This document shows positions 40,779 to 50,827 of a stretch of DNA of 64,000 nucleotides, piece after piece. How positions within the stretch are numbered: the stretch's first letter is position 1; each line of letters opens with the position of its first letter. The notes under the pieces were generated by a model that saw only the letters and a list, made by a program, of their open reading frames with translations, searched no databases and had not been told where the DNA came from. The DNA comes from Gammaproteobacteria bacterium 45_16_T64 (GTDB lineage Bacteria; Pseudomonadota; Gammaproteobacteria; Pseudomonadales; Ketobacteraceae): positions 356,428 to 420,427 of the forward strand of contig MABD01000009.1 in the NCBI GenBank assembly GCA_002162955.1. Reading direction: 5' to 3'. The position numbers and the translations under genes are program-made.

Positions 40779-40816
40779 ACACGCCGCTCGAAGTTAGCCA
40801 AACAGCTCCTCGAGAA

Positions 40817-40891
40817 TGGGCCGTCGCCAAGCGGTAAGGCAACGGGTTTTGATCCCGTCATGCGCAGGTTCGAATCCTGCCGGCCCAGCCA
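40817..40891 (+). tRNA. tRNA-Gln (anticodon TTG)
   Basis: A complete cloverleaf: 7-bp acceptor stem TGGGCCG / CGGCCCA, D-arm GCC...GGTAAGGC, anticodon stem ACGGG / CCCGT enclosing the loop TTTTGAT with anticodon TTG, and T-arm GCAGG-TTCGAAT-CCTGC. The CCA end is encoded (40889-40891). It sits between ispE and prs as in Pseudomonas and E. coli relatives. Confidence 0.96.
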
Positions 40892-40936
40892 CCTCATTTA
40901 GTAAATAATCCCCGTTTTGAACAAAGGTGCCTCCAC

Positions 40937-41893
40937 GTGTCTAATTTGATCGTATTTAGTGGTAATGCAACTCCTGAGCTAGCCGCACAGATCGTCGATA
41001 ACCTTCACGTCCCCATGGGACAAGCTGAGGTTGGCTCCTTTAGTGACGGCGAAATAGCCGTAGAAATCAATGAGAACGTTCGTGGTGCAGATGTCTTTAT
41101 CATCCAATCTACCTGCGCACCAACAAATGACAACCTGATGGAATTAGTTGTCATGACCGACGCTTTACGTCGAGCCTCAGCAGGCAGGATCACTGCAGTG
41201 GTACCCTACTTTGGTTATGCACGCCAAGATCGACGCGTCCGCTCTGCACGAGTCCCCATTAGCGCCAAGGTAGTTGCAGACATGCTAACAACCGTTGGTG
41301 TAGATAGGTTGCTTACAGTCGACCTTCACGCAGACCAAATTCAGGGCTTTTTCGACATTCCCGTAGATAACGTTTATGGCTCCCCGGTTATTCTTGATGA
41401 CATCATCGGGCAAGATTACGAAGACCTCATGATAGTGTCGCCTGACGTTGGCGGCGTAGTAAGAGCAAGAGCAGTAGCCAAACAACTCGACGATGCCGAT
41501 CTAGCGATCATTGACAAGCGTCGCCAAAAAGCCAATGACGCGCAGGTCATGCACCTCATTGGTGAGGTTGCTGACAGGACCTGCATATTAGTTGACGACA
41601 TGGTCGACACCGCCGGCACACTCTGCAAGGCAGCTAACGCACTAAAAGAACACGGCGCAAAGAAAGTTGTTGCGTACTGTACGCACCCCATATTATCTGG
41701 TGCAGCAATTGACAACGTCAATGGGTCACAACTAGATGAACTTATTGTCACCGACACAGTTCCTCTTTCAGCGGCAGCCGCTGCATGCAGCAAAATCCGC
41801 ACACTTAGCCTAGCACCCATGCTAGCCGAAGCCGTACGCCGCATTAACAACGAAGAATCCTTGAGCGCGATGTTCTCCCCCAAGGAGGCATAA
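40937..41893 (+). CDS. prs: Ribose-phosphate pyrophosphokinase
   Basis: Prs makes PRPP from ribose 5-phosphate and ATP for nucleotide, histidine, tryptophan and NAD synthesis. The 318-residue protein starts at a GTG preceded by AAGGTG and opens [16 protein letters not shown]. Motifs include the flexible-loop residues FGYARQDRR, the metal/ATP block [17 protein letters not shown] and the PRPP-binding loop [10 protein letters not shown]. It is a class I, phosphate-activated type by sequence. Length is close to E. coli Prs (315). Confidence 0.97.
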   Translation: MSNLIVFSGNATPELAAQIVDNLHVPMGQAEVGSFSDGEIAVEINENVRGADVFIIQSTCAPTNDNLMELVVMTDALRRASAGRITAVVPYFGYARQDRRVRSARVPISAKVVADMLTTVGVDRLLTVDLHADQIQGFFDIPVDNVYGSPVILDDIIGQDYEDLMIVSPDVGGVVRARAVAKQLDDADLAIIDKRRQKANDAQVMHLIGEVADRTCILVDDMVDTAGTLCKAANALKEHGAKKVVAYCTHPILSGAAIDNVNGSQLDELIVTDTVPLSAAAAACSKIRTLSLAPMLAEAVRRINNEESLSAMFSPKEA

Positions 41894-41908
41894 CGCTCAA
41901 CAAAAACC

Positions 41909-41931
41909 AAAGGCTTGGTCGCAAAGCCTTT
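41909..41931. terminator. Hairpin between prs and rplY
   Basis: A 7-bp inverted repeat (AAAGGCT at 41909-41915, AGCCTTT at 41925-41931) with a 9-base loop lies in the 64-base prs-rplY gap. On the + strand no U-run follows, so it may only attenuate. On the minus strand it would be followed by GGTTTTTG. Confidence 0.35.
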
Positions 41932-41957
41932 ACATTAAACAAAACTGGAGACATACA

Positions 41958-42593
41958 ATGTCAAATGAATTTACACTAAACGTTGAAGCCCGAAGCGATC
42001 TGGGGAAAGGTGCGAGCCGCCGCCTACGTCGCCTCGAAAACAAAGTACCAGCCGTACTTTACGGAACTGACAAGACCCCAACGTCAGTATCACTTCGTGC
42101 CAATGAACTAAGCAAAGCTCTAGAGAATGAAGCATTTTATTCTCACATCCTCACCCTAATTCTTGACGGTGTCGAAGAGCAAGTTGTTCTTAAAGACCTT
42201 CAGCGTCACCCCGCAAAAGGCCACGCAGTTCACGCTGACTTTTTACGTATTGATGCAACACACAAGATTCACATGCACGTTCCTCTACATTTCCTTAACG
42301 AGGAAGCATGTGTCGGTGTTAAGACCCAAGGCGGAAAAATAACCCACCTAATGACCGACATCGAAGTATCATGTTACGCAAAAGATCTACCTGAGTACTT
42401 TGAAGTGAACATGGCAGAAATTGAAGCAGGCACCACACTTCACCTTTCTGACGTTACCGCTCCTGAAGGCGTTGAGATCATCGAACTTACACATGGCGAT
42501 GACCACAACCACCCGATCGTTACCGTTATCGCGCCTAAAGGCAGCGACGAAGACGAAGACGCAGCAGAAGCAGAAGTAGAAGCAAGCGAATAA
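41958..42593 (+). CDS. rplY: 50S ribosomal protein L25, long (Ctc) form
   Basis: L25 binds 5S rRNA. The 211-residue sequence is the long form with the N-terminal L25 domain (about 5-92, including RSDLGKGASRRLRR and VPAVLYG) and the C-terminal TL5/CTC beta-domain (about 98-190), ending in an acidic tail (SDEDEDAAEAEVEAS). A good ribosome-binding site (CTGGAGA) precedes the ATG. The prs-rplY-pth order is conserved in Pseudomonas-type gammaproteobacteria, whereas E. coli has the short form elsewhere. Confidence 0.96.
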   Translation: MSNEFTLNVEARSDLGKGASRRLRRLENKVPAVLYGTDKTPTSVSLRANELSKALENEAFYSHILTLILDGVEEQVVLKDLQRHPAKGHAVHADFLRIDATHKIHMHVPLHFLNEEACVGVKTQGGKITHLMTDIEVSCYAKDLPEYFEVNMAEIEAGTTLHLSDVTAPEGVEIIELTHGDDHNHPIVTVIAPKGSDEDEDAAEAEVEASE

Positions 42594-42609
42594 AAAGTAG
42601 GCACCCAAA

Positions 42610-43200
42610 TTGAAAGACGGGATAGAACTCATTGTTGGCCTGGGCAACCCCGGCCAACAATATGAACACACTCGACACAATGCGGGTGCCTGGTTTGTTG
42701 AAAGCATTGCACGACAGCACAACGAAACCCTCAAGAACGACCCAAAATACAAGGGTCACACCGGCCGCATCCGTATAAACGGAAAAGATGTTCGGTTATT
42801 AGTCCCCGCCACTTTTATGAATTTAAGTGGGCAATCCGTTGCCCCACTCGCTAAATTCTTCAAAATCCCGCCCGAAAAAATCCTTGTCGCTCACGACGAG
42901 CTCGACCTATCCCCCGGCATAGGTAAATTCAAACAAGGCGGCGGCCATGGCGGACATAACGGGCTACGAGACATCATCAGCCAACTGGGCAACAACAAGA
43001 ATTTTGCACGCTTCCGCATCGGCATCGGCCACCCCGGAAGCAGCGACCAAGTCAGCGGCTTTGTGCTAGGAAAAGCTCCAGCCAAAGAACAGCAACTGAT
43101 AGAAGACATCATAGACGAAGCCATCAGAGTCTTACCTGAGCTCGTCACTGGCAATGCAAACAAGGCGATGAACCAGCTTCACAGCTTCAAAGCCAGCTAA
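42610..43200 (+). CDS. pth: Peptidyl-tRNA hydrolase
   Basis: Pth releases tRNA from peptidyl-tRNAs that drop off the ribosome. The 196-residue protein starts at a TTG (42610), the only conventional start before the conserved [19 protein letters not shown] block; its ribosome-binding site is weak (AGTAGG). The catalytic His23 is in TRHNAG, the supporting Asn is in [11 protein letters not shown], and the conserved Asp is in VAHDELDL. The rare start and weak site suggest low translation in contrast to rplY just 16 bases upstream. Confidence 0.95.
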   Translation: MKDGIELIVGLGNPGQQYEHTRHNAGAWFVESIARQHNETLKNDPKYKGHTGRIRINGKDVRLLVPATFMNLSGQSVAPLAKFFKIPPEKILVAHDELDLSPGIGKFKQGGGHGGHNGLRDIISQLGNNKNFARFRIGIGHPGSSDQVSGFVLGKAPAKEQQLIEDIIDEAIRVLPELVTGNANKAMNQLHSFKAS

Positions 43201-43245
43201 CTCTGCATTTTCATAATCAACGAAAACAACCTCGGGACACAAGTA

Positions 43246-44337
43246 ATGGGCATTCAATGCGGTATCGTTGGCCTTCCTAATGTAGGCAAATCAACACTAT
43301 TTAACGCACTCACCAAAGCAGGTATCGATGCGGCCAACTTCCCTTTTTGCACCATTGAACCGAACACTGGCGTTGTAAGCATCCCCGATGCTCGACAAGA
43401 TAAGCTAGCAGAAATCGTGAAGCCTGAACGAATACTCCCTACGACAATGGAGTTCGTCGACATAGCTGGCCTCGTTGCCGGCGCATCAAAGGGTGAAGGC
43501 CTCGGCAACCAGTTTCTTGCAAACATCCGAGAAACCGATGCAATTGCCCACGTTGTACGCTGCTTCGATGACGAAAACATCGTGCACGTATCAGGCAAAG
43601 TGAGCCCGCTTGACGATATAGAAATCATCAACACTGAACTGGCTCTTGCTGACCTTGATTCTGTAGAAAAAGCACTGCTAAAAGCATCAAAGCAAGCCAA
43701 ATCCGGCGACAAAGACTCCATCAAACGAAAAAGTATTTTTGAGAAACTTCTCCCATTACTTGATGAGGGCAAACCTGCTCGATCAGCCGACCTAAGCGAT
43801 GACGAGCTGCTGGAAGTAAAGTCTCTTAATTTACTGACCATCAAGCCGACTATGTACATTGCCAATGTCGAAGAAGACGGATTTGAAAACAACCCTCTTC
43901 TAACGCTGGTTGAGAATCTAGCAAAAGAAGAAAATTCTCAAGTCGTCGCAATTTGCGCCAAAATTGAATCTGAAATTGCCGAACTTGAAGATGAAGAGCG
44001 CAACGAATTCATGGATGACCTAGGCATGGAAGAACCAGGCCTTGATCGCGTCATACGAGCAGGCTACCAACTCCTAGGCCTTCAGACCTACTTCACCGCC
44101 GGCGTAAAAGAAGTTCGCGCCTGGACAGTCAAGATAGGTGCAACTGCACCACAAGCAGCAGGTGTCATCCACACAGACTTCGAAAAAGGCTTCATTCGCG
44201 CAGAAGTTACCGCCTACGATGATTACGTTGGCAACAACGGAGAACAAGGCGCCAAAGAAGCCGGAAAGTGGCGATTGGAAGGAAAAGACTACATCCTTGC
44301 AGACGGTGACGTAATTCATTTCAGATTTAACGTGTAA
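43246..44337 (+). CDS. ychF: Redox-regulated ATPase YchF
   Basis: YchF (OLA1 in eukaryotes) is an Obg-family P-loop protein that prefers ATP to GTP and is linked to ribosomes and oxidative-stress response. The 363-residue sequence has G1 [11 protein letters not shown] near residue 9, the G3 [17 protein letters not shown] block, the helical insertion (about 130-200), and the C-terminal TGS domain ending [10 protein letters not shown]. The GLPNVGKS loop and NxxE in place of NKxD (YIANVEED) are YchF hallmarks. It follows pth after 45 bases. Confidence 0.97.
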   Translation: MGIQCGIVGLPNVGKSTLFNALTKAGIDAANFPFCTIEPNTGVVSIPDARQDKLAEIVKPERILPTTMEFVDIAGLVAGASKGEGLGNQFLANIRETDAIAHVVRCFDDENIVHVSGKVSPLDDIEIINTELALADLDSVEKALLKASKQAKSGDKDSIKRKSIFEKLLPLLDEGKPARSADLSDDELLEVKSLNLLTIKPTMYIANVEEDGFENNPLLTLVENLAKEENSQVVAICAKIESEIAELEDEERNEFMDDLGMEEPGLDRVIRAGYQLLGLQTYFTAGVKEVRAWTVKIGATAPQAAGVIHTDFEKGFIRAEVTAYDDYVGNNGEQGAKEAGKWRLEGKDYILADGDVIHFRFNV

Positions 44338-44341
44338 CCCC

Positions 44342-44370
44342 TTGACACAGAGGGCAAAGATTGCGAGAAT
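44342..44370 (+). promoter_or_regulatory. Promoter of tRNA-Met
   Basis: A perfect -35 TTGACA (44342-44347), 17-base spacer and -10 GAGAAT (4 of 6; 44365-44370). The tRNA begins at 44405. The same bases hold an imperfect inverted repeat GAGGGC (44350-44355) / GCCCTC (44375-44380) that might instead end the ychF transcript; the two readings overlap. Confidence 0.5.
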
Positions 44371-44404
44371 TTGCGCCCTCTTAAGCAGTACCCCGCAGTA
44401 TATT

Positions 44405-44481
44405 GGCAAGGTAGCTCAGATGGTTAGAGCACATGATTCATAATCATGGGGTCGGCGGTTCAATTCCGCCCCTTGCTACCA
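44405..44481 (+). tRNA. tRNA-Met, elongator (anticodon CAT)
   Basis: A 77-base cloverleaf including the encoded CCA (44479-44481). The acceptor stem GGCAAGG pairs with CCTTGCT (one G-U), the D-arm contains AGCTCAGATGGTTAGAGC, the anticodon stem CATGA / TCATG flanks TTCATAA, and the T-arm is GGCGG-TTCAATT-CCGCC. The D-arm and the GGGGTC variable region match elongator tRNA-Met rather than initiator or tRNA-Ile2. Confidence 0.93.
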
Positions 44482-44654
44482 TATTCTTTCTTAAAGAATA
44501 TCCTCATTTGTAAAGCAGCACCCCTCACAAAAAAAACCTTCGAATTAACACCTGCAATTGCCTCTGTATTATCAATACGGATTAGCGATCAAAAAAAATG
44601 GCTGCTAGACCAAAGCCTAACAACCATTCTTTTATCTAACAGCAAAGCGTCACC

Positions 44655-47600
44655 CTAGAACTCGTAGCGACCACCCAGCGTATAACTTTCTCTTGAGCGA
44701 TCCGACTCGTTAACTAATGTATCGTAACGAAAGTAGCCAGACGTTCCACCAGAGAAAGTTCCGGTGAACGAGAAACCCGCATTCAAATAATCATCGTCCG
44801 AGCTTTCGGTTTCCACGGAAAAAGACCCTGCCGAAGGTGCTACGGCAAACGCAGCTTCTATTTGACGATCATCCCCAGCATATTGATGCACCCACTCCAA
44901 CTCCACCGTTGGAATCAAGACGCTACGCTTGGTGCTGAACACGTAAGAGGTCTTAACACCAAATGCTGTTTCAAGCGAATCAGCCTCCTGCTCATCCAAG
45001 ATAAGCGCATAAATACTCCCGGACTCCTCGTAGCTATCAATCACTGACATTATGTAATCAATACGTCCAAAACCTGTAACCTGCAATGCACCCCGAACGT
45101 AATCATAACCTCCACCAACAGCAATACTGTATTGATGCCCTTCAGGCGACGCCTCAACTTGATGGGTAGAGCCCGACAACACTTCAAAGCTGCGCTCAAT
45201 ATCAAAATCATTCTTGGTATAACTTACAATCCAATCCGCATATATCTTGTCATTGATAAAATGGTTGCCAAATACCGTTAGCGTTAAGTTTCTCGCCCCC
45301 TGACTGCCTGCGCTCTGATTAAAATCGGTATCCGACTCACCAAAGCCCAGCGCACCACCCAACACCATGGTACGACTTATCCGGTAATCTACGCCCGCTG
45401 TAATGCCGCGACTGCGCACATCGTACCCAATAGAGCCATCGGTATCATCCTGGTCTCCCACGGTGATTGTACCGTTAATAAACACACCCCAAGGAGAGCT
45501 AAGCAAGCCGCCCTCATCTGCACCAGCAGCGCCCCCTTTCGATTCCTCAATTAAGGACTGCATTGCAGCCGTCAGTGGAACGCTTTCATCGAACAGGGTC
45601 ATATTTAGGCCATTGACACTCACCTGATTACGACCCGAACGCAACTCGGTCAATCGCCGCCTCATATTCTGCAACTGATTCCCCGCCAACTCTACCGCGC
45701 TCCGAATTTGTGCCTCAACTGTCTTAGGTAGCACCTGCTCCAATGCCGTTTCAATTTCACTAGCATCCAGCGCATTCAATTGATCGCATTCCTCATCCAG
45801 CTCCTCATCTGCTGAAGAGGCTGAACAAAGCCCATCAATAGCATCCGCCACCTCCCTTACGGGACTCCCCTCTTCAACAAGGTCGCCAAGCCTTGCCTGA
45901 GCATAAATAACAACCTCCGCCTCTGCAGAGTCTTCATTAACAGCAATATTTCCCACCAATGAATCTGGGTCTATTTTAAGCGAGAAGTACTCTCCATCAG
46001 GGTCCGTATCAATACCACCAATTTGAGTATTAGTATCTGGTGATATCTGAACCACCAGTGTTTTTACACCAACCTCACCATCAGCCCATTGCAGAGTCGC
46101 ATTGGCCGGTAAGGTAAAGTCGTCCCCCTGTGCAGGTACAGTCTTAACAATAGTCGGCTCAAGCACTTCTTCATTTAGCGTTTCCGACAGCACGGATACC
46201 ACCGTTGCCTCCACAACACCAACACCAGCCCCGGTCCGAACAAATTGAACAACAACCTCACCCACCTCTTCTGCTGCCCGAATAGCCACACTGACAAATC
46301 CAATCGCATCAAGGTCATCGACCGTAATTGACCCATCATCGGCAATTGTTCCGGATATCGTACTTATTGCCCCCAAAGTCACATTAGACTCCGCTGACAA
46401 TTCAAATAGCACTGCCTCAACCTCTTCAAGCAAGCTATCGGCGGTCACATCAAATACAACAGATTGAGTAGCCGTATCGCCATCAGCCCAACTAACAGTA
46501 AGCGACGAACCGGTCGCTACCGAAAGATCCGCGTCAAGTTCAGCAACGGATTCTGCACCGACACCAAGCGTGACCGATGCAGCACCAGATCCGCCCCCCG
46601 TTCGAGTCACCTCAACCGTAATCTGCCCACCTTCGGTGACATTGGGCTCAGTCAACACGAGCCCCACCTCATCGAGCGGCACAACATTGGTAATCGTCAC
46701 TTGAGTTATCTTAACGGTACCAGTCGTCGCATTAGTTGGCGGATCAAGCAACTCAAGAGAAAATGTCTCTGCCCCCTCGGTTTCAGAGTCCGCGACAATT
46801 GGGATTACGACATCCTTAGTACCCATTTCACCATCAGCCCAACTAAGAGTGACGACCGCTGGATAGGTAAAATCAACACCCTCGGCTGCCGTTTCCGTAG
46901 CCGATAACGCCACATTTACTGACGCCACGCCGCTACCCGCCCCAACGCGCTGAGCCTGCACCGTCACCGAGCCATCGCCTTCTGCAACGGAGTATGATGC
47001 AGAGACAAAGCTCACCACATCGATTGGTGCCACATTAACAATATCAACTGTATGGGCACTTGTTGCACCGACAATCAAGTTACTCGCGCTAACCAGATCT
47101 AGACTGATTTTTTCCGTTGCCTCTGCATTATCAGAATCATAAGTGATCGGAATGGTCACCGTTTTGCTTCCCGTTTCCCCACTAGTCCAGCTCAATGTTG
47201 TGGGGTCTGTGAATGTAAAATCACTTCCCAACGTAGCTGTTGTGCTACCTGTGTTCAACTGCACAGCAATGGAAGCAGCACCCGCCCCCGTACCCGTACG
47301 ATTTACCGTCACAGTTGCACTGGCTCCATTTTCATTAACTGTTTGTGTCGCTGCTGAGAAATTCACGCCATCAGTGGATGGTATAGTCGCAACCAACGAA
47401 GCCCCCGAATACTCAGCACCACCGGTTGCATTCACGAAATCAAACACCAGGGTCTCCGCTACTTCAATCTCAGTATCCACAAGGATCGACAATGTCACGG
47501 CCTTACTACCCGACTCTCCTGCCGCCCAAGACACTGTTGACGGTAAAAGAGTAAAATCACCCAAATCTCCAGTTGAGCTACCCGCTAACGAGATATCAAT

Positions 47601-48338
47601 ACTGATAGCAGACTGAGTGCTTCCCGAGCGAGTAAGCACCACACTCTGGGCCCCACCCTCATTCACAGTAAAAGTTGTAGTATCTGCCGTTATTATTGAT
47701 TTGGGGTCTGTCCCCGCATCAACAAAAATCGTGACCGTACCCGTTTGAGCGGGAACCGCATCCGCCGTATAAGTAAAGGATGTCGAACCAGACACGCTAC
47801 CGGCATTGAATGTGTACCTCCCTATTGCTGCCTCATCGATTAACACCCCAAGTGTCACGCCAGACGTATCATCGTCATATGTATACTCGGTAGGCAACGT
47901 ATCATTGTCCGTCACATCAAAGGTAATAGACTGCCCGGCGCCGACAAAAAAGGAATCATCGGCAAGACTAAAGGCCGCATCAGCTATCACGTTCACCGAC
48001 ACAAAACCTTCACTGGCACCATTAGAGTCGGTCACTTTGTAATTAAATTCGATCACCCCTGTGGTAAACGCAGCCCCAGGCGTCAACGCAACGTACTCGG
48101 GAACTCCATCACCGGGATCAACAATCGAAAACCAAGAAATATCTCCACTAAACACTTCCGTGATTTCCAGGGATGGAAACCCGGCATAATCATCGTTATC
48201 TTGAACAACCGGCAATTGAAATGGCGTATTGGCAGACTCTGTAAACGTATAGACATCATTGATTGCTGTCGCTGCATGAGCCATACCTGCGAACATATAT
48301 CCCAATATAACAAGGGGGAAAAGAAGTTGTTTTCTCAT
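44655..48338 (-). CDS. Calx-beta repeat adhesin with autotransporter beta-domain
   Basis: A 1227-residue surface protein. The signal peptide ends at MAHA (residue 22). Two cadherin-like/VCBS-type units (about 24-120 and 121-208, with VQDNDD and VTDNDT calcium motifs) are followed by five Calx-beta repeats (about 217-323, 324-436, 439-553, 555-668, 675-812). Most repeats show VNEG...RTGxGxGxASV...LSWADGExGxKxV. A cysteine pair and helical linker (838-910) precede a C-terminal beta-barrel (about 950-1227) ending in Phe. The passenger should bind Ca2+ and act in adhesion. I start at the ATG at 48338, directly before the signal peptide; earlier in-frame starts exist (48356, 48407). The barrel and linker are paralogous to the protein at 30821. 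Confidence 0.85.
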   Translation of the reverse strand: MRKQLLFPLVILGYMFAGMAHAATAINDVYTFTESANTPFQLPVVQDNDDYAGFPSLEITEVFSGDISWFSIVDPGDGVPEYVALTPGAAFTTGVIEFNYKVTDSNGASEGFVSVNVIADAAFSLADDSFFVGAGQSITFDVTDNDTLPTEYTYDDDTSGVTLGVLIDEAAIGRYTFNAGSVSGSTSFTYTADAVPAQTGTVTIFVDAGTDPKSIITADTTTFTVNEGGAQSVVLTRSGSTQSAISIDISLAGSSTGDLGDFTLLPSTVSWAAGESGSKAVTLSILVDTEIEVAETLVFDFVNATGGAEYSGASLVATIPSTDGVNFSAATQTVNENGASATVTVNRTGTGAGAASIAVQLNTGSTTATLGSDFTFTDPTTLSWTSGETGSKTVTIPITYDSDNAEATEKISLDLVSASNLIVGATSAHTVDIVNVAPIDVVSFVSASYSVAEGDGSVTVQAQRVGAGSGVASVNVALSATETAAEGVDFTYPAVVTLSWADGEMGTKDVVIPIVADSETEGAETFSLELLDPPTNATTGTVKITQVTITNVVPLDEVGLVLTEPNVTEGGQITVEVTRTGGGSGAASVTLGVGAESVAELDADLSVATGSSLTVSWADGDTATQSVVFDVTADSLLEEVEAVLFELSAESNVTLGAISTISGTIADDGSITVDDLDAIGFVSVAIRAAEEVGEVVVQFVRTGAGVGVVEATVVSVLSETLNEEVLEPTIVKTVPAQGDDFTLPANATLQWADGEVGVKTLVVQISPDTNTQIGGIDTDPDGEYFSLKIDPDSLVGNIAVNEDSAEAEVVIYAQARLGDLVEEGSPVREVADAIDGLCSASSADEELDEECDQLNALDASEIETALEQVLPKTVEAQIRSAVELAGNQLQNMRRRLTELRSGRNQVSVNGLNMTLFDESVPLTAAMQSLIEESKGGAAGADEGGLLSSPWGVFINGTITVGDQDDTDGSIGYDVRSRGITAGVDYRISRTMVLGGALGFGESDTDFNQSAGSQGARNLTLTVFGNHFINDKIYADWIVSYTKNDFDIERSFEVLSGSTHQVEASPEGHQYSIAVGGGYDYVRGALQVTGFGRIDYIMSVIDSYEESGSIYALILDEQEADSLETAFGVKTSYVFSTKRSVLIPTVELEWVHQYAGDDRQIEAAFAVAPSAGSFSVETESSDDDYLNAGFSFTGTFSGGTSGYFRYDTLVNESDRSRESYTLGGRYEF

Positions 48339-48566
48339 GCTTTGTATCCGTACCATAACCTGTCGCCCAACGTTAACTATTGATCCTCTCCCGCTTTGAC
48401 CGATCACTCACCAATCAGCATCAAAACAGGCAGGCATTGGGCGCAGATTACTACAAACATGTGCCCACCTAAAGGTGATATATTCACACTTCGCCTAACC
48501 CCATGAGATTATTAATTATTAGTCCCTGGGTATTTTTGCCCAACCGCCCTACTACATCTAGTAGAC

Positions 48567-49463
48567 CTAAACTATCTCGCCTACAACTTGCGCAAGAAGC
48601 TCGCGAAACCAACAATTGGCCGGATCCTTTTCAGCCGTTTCGTGCCAATACATATTCCACCGCAATGGCTCTACCTCAACAGGTGATGGCTTGGTAGCCA
48701 GCGACAATGTCCCTATTAGAAGCTCAGGTACAGCCCATAACAAATCAGAACCCTCTACTACTTTAGCAGCAACCAAATAGTTCTGCGCTTTCATTGCAAT
48801 ACGCCGCTGCTTACCTATCGCATGCAAGGCAACATCCATCTGTCCGCGCCCTTTCCTGCGGCTTGATACATGCATATGCTCCCAGGACAAATATTCCTCA
48901 AGCGTTAACTTACACTGCTCCGCCGGGTGACCTGAGCGCATTGCAATAACATAAGGAATCGCAGCCACCGCGCGATGACTTAAGGACTTAGCATTCACCG
49001 TCGGGGCGTCCAGCAAAACGTCTATAATTCCCGCCTTCAAATCCTCAGTAGCGGTGTCTCGATCAACATAATAATTGGTGATGGAAATCTTAGGTGCCAC
49101 CTCTTTTGCCAACAACAACAATCGCGGCAGCAGCATTGCCCCCGCAAGATCATTCATACCCACCTTAAATACTTTCTCAGATATTAGCGGGTCAAACTTG
49201 GCGTTGATACCTACACTATCCCCTAACAACGTTAGCGCCTGACGCACATCACTCACCACATTGTCGGCAACAGGGGTTGGGGACATACCTTCCGACGAAC
49301 GCACAAATAAAGGGTCATCAAAGGTCTCTCGAAGCCGATTTAGCGCGTTACTCACTGCTGGCTGAGTCAGATTCAACAAAACAGCCACTTTCGTCACGCT
49401 CTTCTCGCGATATATGGCGTCAAAAACAACAAATAGATTTAGGTCAATCTTATCCAACCTCAA
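48567..49463 (-). CDS. LysR-family transcriptional regulator
   Basis: A 298-residue LysR regulator. The winged helix-turn-helix lies at the N-terminus (MRLDKIDLNLFVVFDAIYRE, with TQPAVSNALNRLRETFDDPLF at about 33-53). It resembles the NodD/PnbR-like branch by the DxxLFVR and TPxA features, and the C-terminal part is the effector-binding domain. It is divergent from the acyl-CoA dehydrogenase-kinase pair (137 bases between starts), the usual sign that it controls them. A short palindrome TATTAT-C-ATAATA at 49500-49512 lies 37 bases before its start and is a candidate site. The inducer is unknown. Confidence 0.9.
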   Translation of the reverse strand: MRLDKIDLNLFVVFDAIYREKSVTKVAVLLNLTQPAVSNALNRLRETFDDPLFVRSSEGMSPTPVADNVVSDVRQALTLLGDSVGINAKFDPLISEKVFKVGMNDLAGAMLLPRLLLLAKEVAPKISITNYYVDRDTATEDLKAGIIDVLLDAPTVNAKSLSHRAVAAIPYVIAMRSGHPAEQCKLTLEEYLSWEHMHVSSRRKGRGQMDVALHAIGKQRRIAMKAQNYLVAAKVVEGSDLLWAVPELLIGTLSLATKPSPVEVEPLRWNMYWHETAEKDPANCWFRELLAQVVGEIV

Positions 49464-49499
49464 TTGCGCACCCCGCTATCATTAATATGAATACATGCC

Positions 49500-49512
49500 T
49501 ATTATCATAATA
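49500..49512. promoter_or_regulatory. Possible LysR operator palindrome
   Basis: TATTAT-C-ATAATA fits the T-N11-A form of LysR boxes and is positioned between the divergent LysR and acyl-CoA dehydrogenase genes. AT-rich palindromes occur by chance, so this is tentative. Confidence 0.3.
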
Positions 49513-49600
49513 AATTTTAGTGATTAACGCAGATTATTTATACTTCTATGCTGTTAAGAGCCGCTGCTGACCCACACAAAACCGAATAGAGAGACGCGCA

Positions 49601-50827
49601 ATGCACCAACATAGTCAGAAATCCATAGACATACTGGCCAAATTAAAAGGTTTCATGGAAGAACACATCTACCCCAATGAAGCCGCCTACGCTGAACAGC
49701 TGCACTCCGCTGAAAACCGGTTTGCCCCCCTTCCATTGATGGACGAACTAAAAGAGAAAGCCAAAGCCTCTGGCTTATGGAACTTGTTTGTGCCCGAAAG
49801 CCATAGTGAATACTGTGACCACGGGGGCTTGACCAATTTTGACTACGCTCCGATAGCAGAAGAGATGGGCAAAGTTATCTGGTGCCCCGAAGTTTTTAAT
49901 TGCAACGCACCAGACACAGGGAATATGGAGGTGTTTATGAATTACGCCACCAAAGCGCAGCAGCAGGAGTGGCTCACCCCGCTGCTCAACGGCGAGATCA
50001 AGTCATCATACGCCATGACTGAACCCCAAGTTGCCTCTAGCGACGCGACAAATGTGGAACTCAGCATCACCCAAGAAGGTGATGAATGGGTACTCAATGG
50101 CCGCAAGTGGTTTATCACCGGCGCCATGTACGAGCGTACAAAAATATTTATCGTGATGGGCAAGTCAGACCCAAACAATGCCAACCGACACAAACAACAA
50201 ACTCAAGTATTGGTTCCCAAGAGTACACCCGGCATCAATATCATTCGCCCACTCACCACCCTCGGATACGACGACGCCCCTATTGGGCACGCGGAGATCG
50301 TATTTGATAACGTTAGAGTCCCTGTTGAAAACGTCCTACTCGGTGAAGGTAGAGGGTTCGAAATCGCTCAGGGTCGACTGGGCCCCGGTCGCATGCATCA
50401 CTGCATGCGATTAGTTGGCGCAGCGCAACGGTCTCTAGAGCTCGCTTGCCAACGATCCGAGTCGCGCTCAACATTCGGGCGAACCCTAAGCCAACACCAA
50501 TCCGTTCGTGAAGACATTGCTAAAAGTTTTGCTGAAATTGAAATGGCGCGTTTACTCATCCTAAAGACTTGCCAAAAAATGGATGCTGTTGGCGCTCAGG
50601 CTTCAAGGGATATGATTGCCGCAACCAAAATCAGCGTGCCTCTTATGGTGCAAACCATCATCGATCGCTGTATGCAATTACACGGAGCCGGCGGACTCAC
50701 TGAAGACTACTTTATGGCAGAAGCATTCAATTACGCGCGCTGGTGTCGCCAGGCCGATGGGCCCGATCAGGTCCACCAAATGGCCCTTGGTAAGCAAATC
50801 ATCAACATGTATAGCGAGAAGCCCTAA
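49601..50827 (+). CDS. Acyl-CoA dehydrogenase, ACAD10/11-like
   Basis: A 408-residue flavoprotein of the acyl-CoA dehydrogenase fold: N-terminal helical domain, middle beta-domain with AMTEPQVASSDATN (FAD/substrate contact), and C-terminal helical domain with RSTFGRTLSQHQSVR and QLHGAGGLTED. The C-terminal ADGPDQVHQMALGK replaces the usual catalytic-Glu segment and is characteristic of the ACAD10/ACAD11 branch. In ACAD11 the dehydrogenase module removes phosphate from 4-phosphoacyl-CoA to give an enoyl-CoA. The stop and the next start overlap (TAATG) with a kinase gene equivalent to the N-terminal half of ACAD11, which supports that role. Exact substrate unknown. Confidence 0.88.
   Translation: MHQHSQKSIDILAKLKGFMEEHIYPNEAAYAEQLHSAENRFAPLPLMDELKEKAKASGLWNLFVPESHSEYCDHGGLTNFDYAPIAEEMGKVIWCPEVFNCNAPDTGNMEVFMNYATKAQQQEWLTPLLNGEIKSSYAMTEPQVASSDATNVELSITQEGDEWVLNGRKWFITGAMYERTKIFIVMGKSDPNNANRHKQQTQVLVPKSTPGINIIRPLTTLGYDDAPIGHAEIVFDNVRVPVENVLLGEGRGFEIAQGRLGPGRMHHCMRLVGAAQRSLELACQRSESRSTFGRTLSQHQSVREDIAKSFAEIEMARLLILKTCQKMDAVGAQASRDMIAATKISVPLMVQTIIDRCMQLHGAGGLTEDYFMAEAFNYARWCRQADGPDQVHQMALGKQIINMYSEKP

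Noticed and set aside
41416..41910. 164-codon open frame antisense to prs
   Set aside because: Lies opposite a strongly conserved gene; serine/alanine-rich composition typical of a mirror frame, and no ribosome-binding site.
44655..48338. Repetitive DNA that might suggest a tandem repeat array or CRISPR
   Set aside because: Repeats are diverged coding units of Calx-beta domains with no short identical repeats or spacers.
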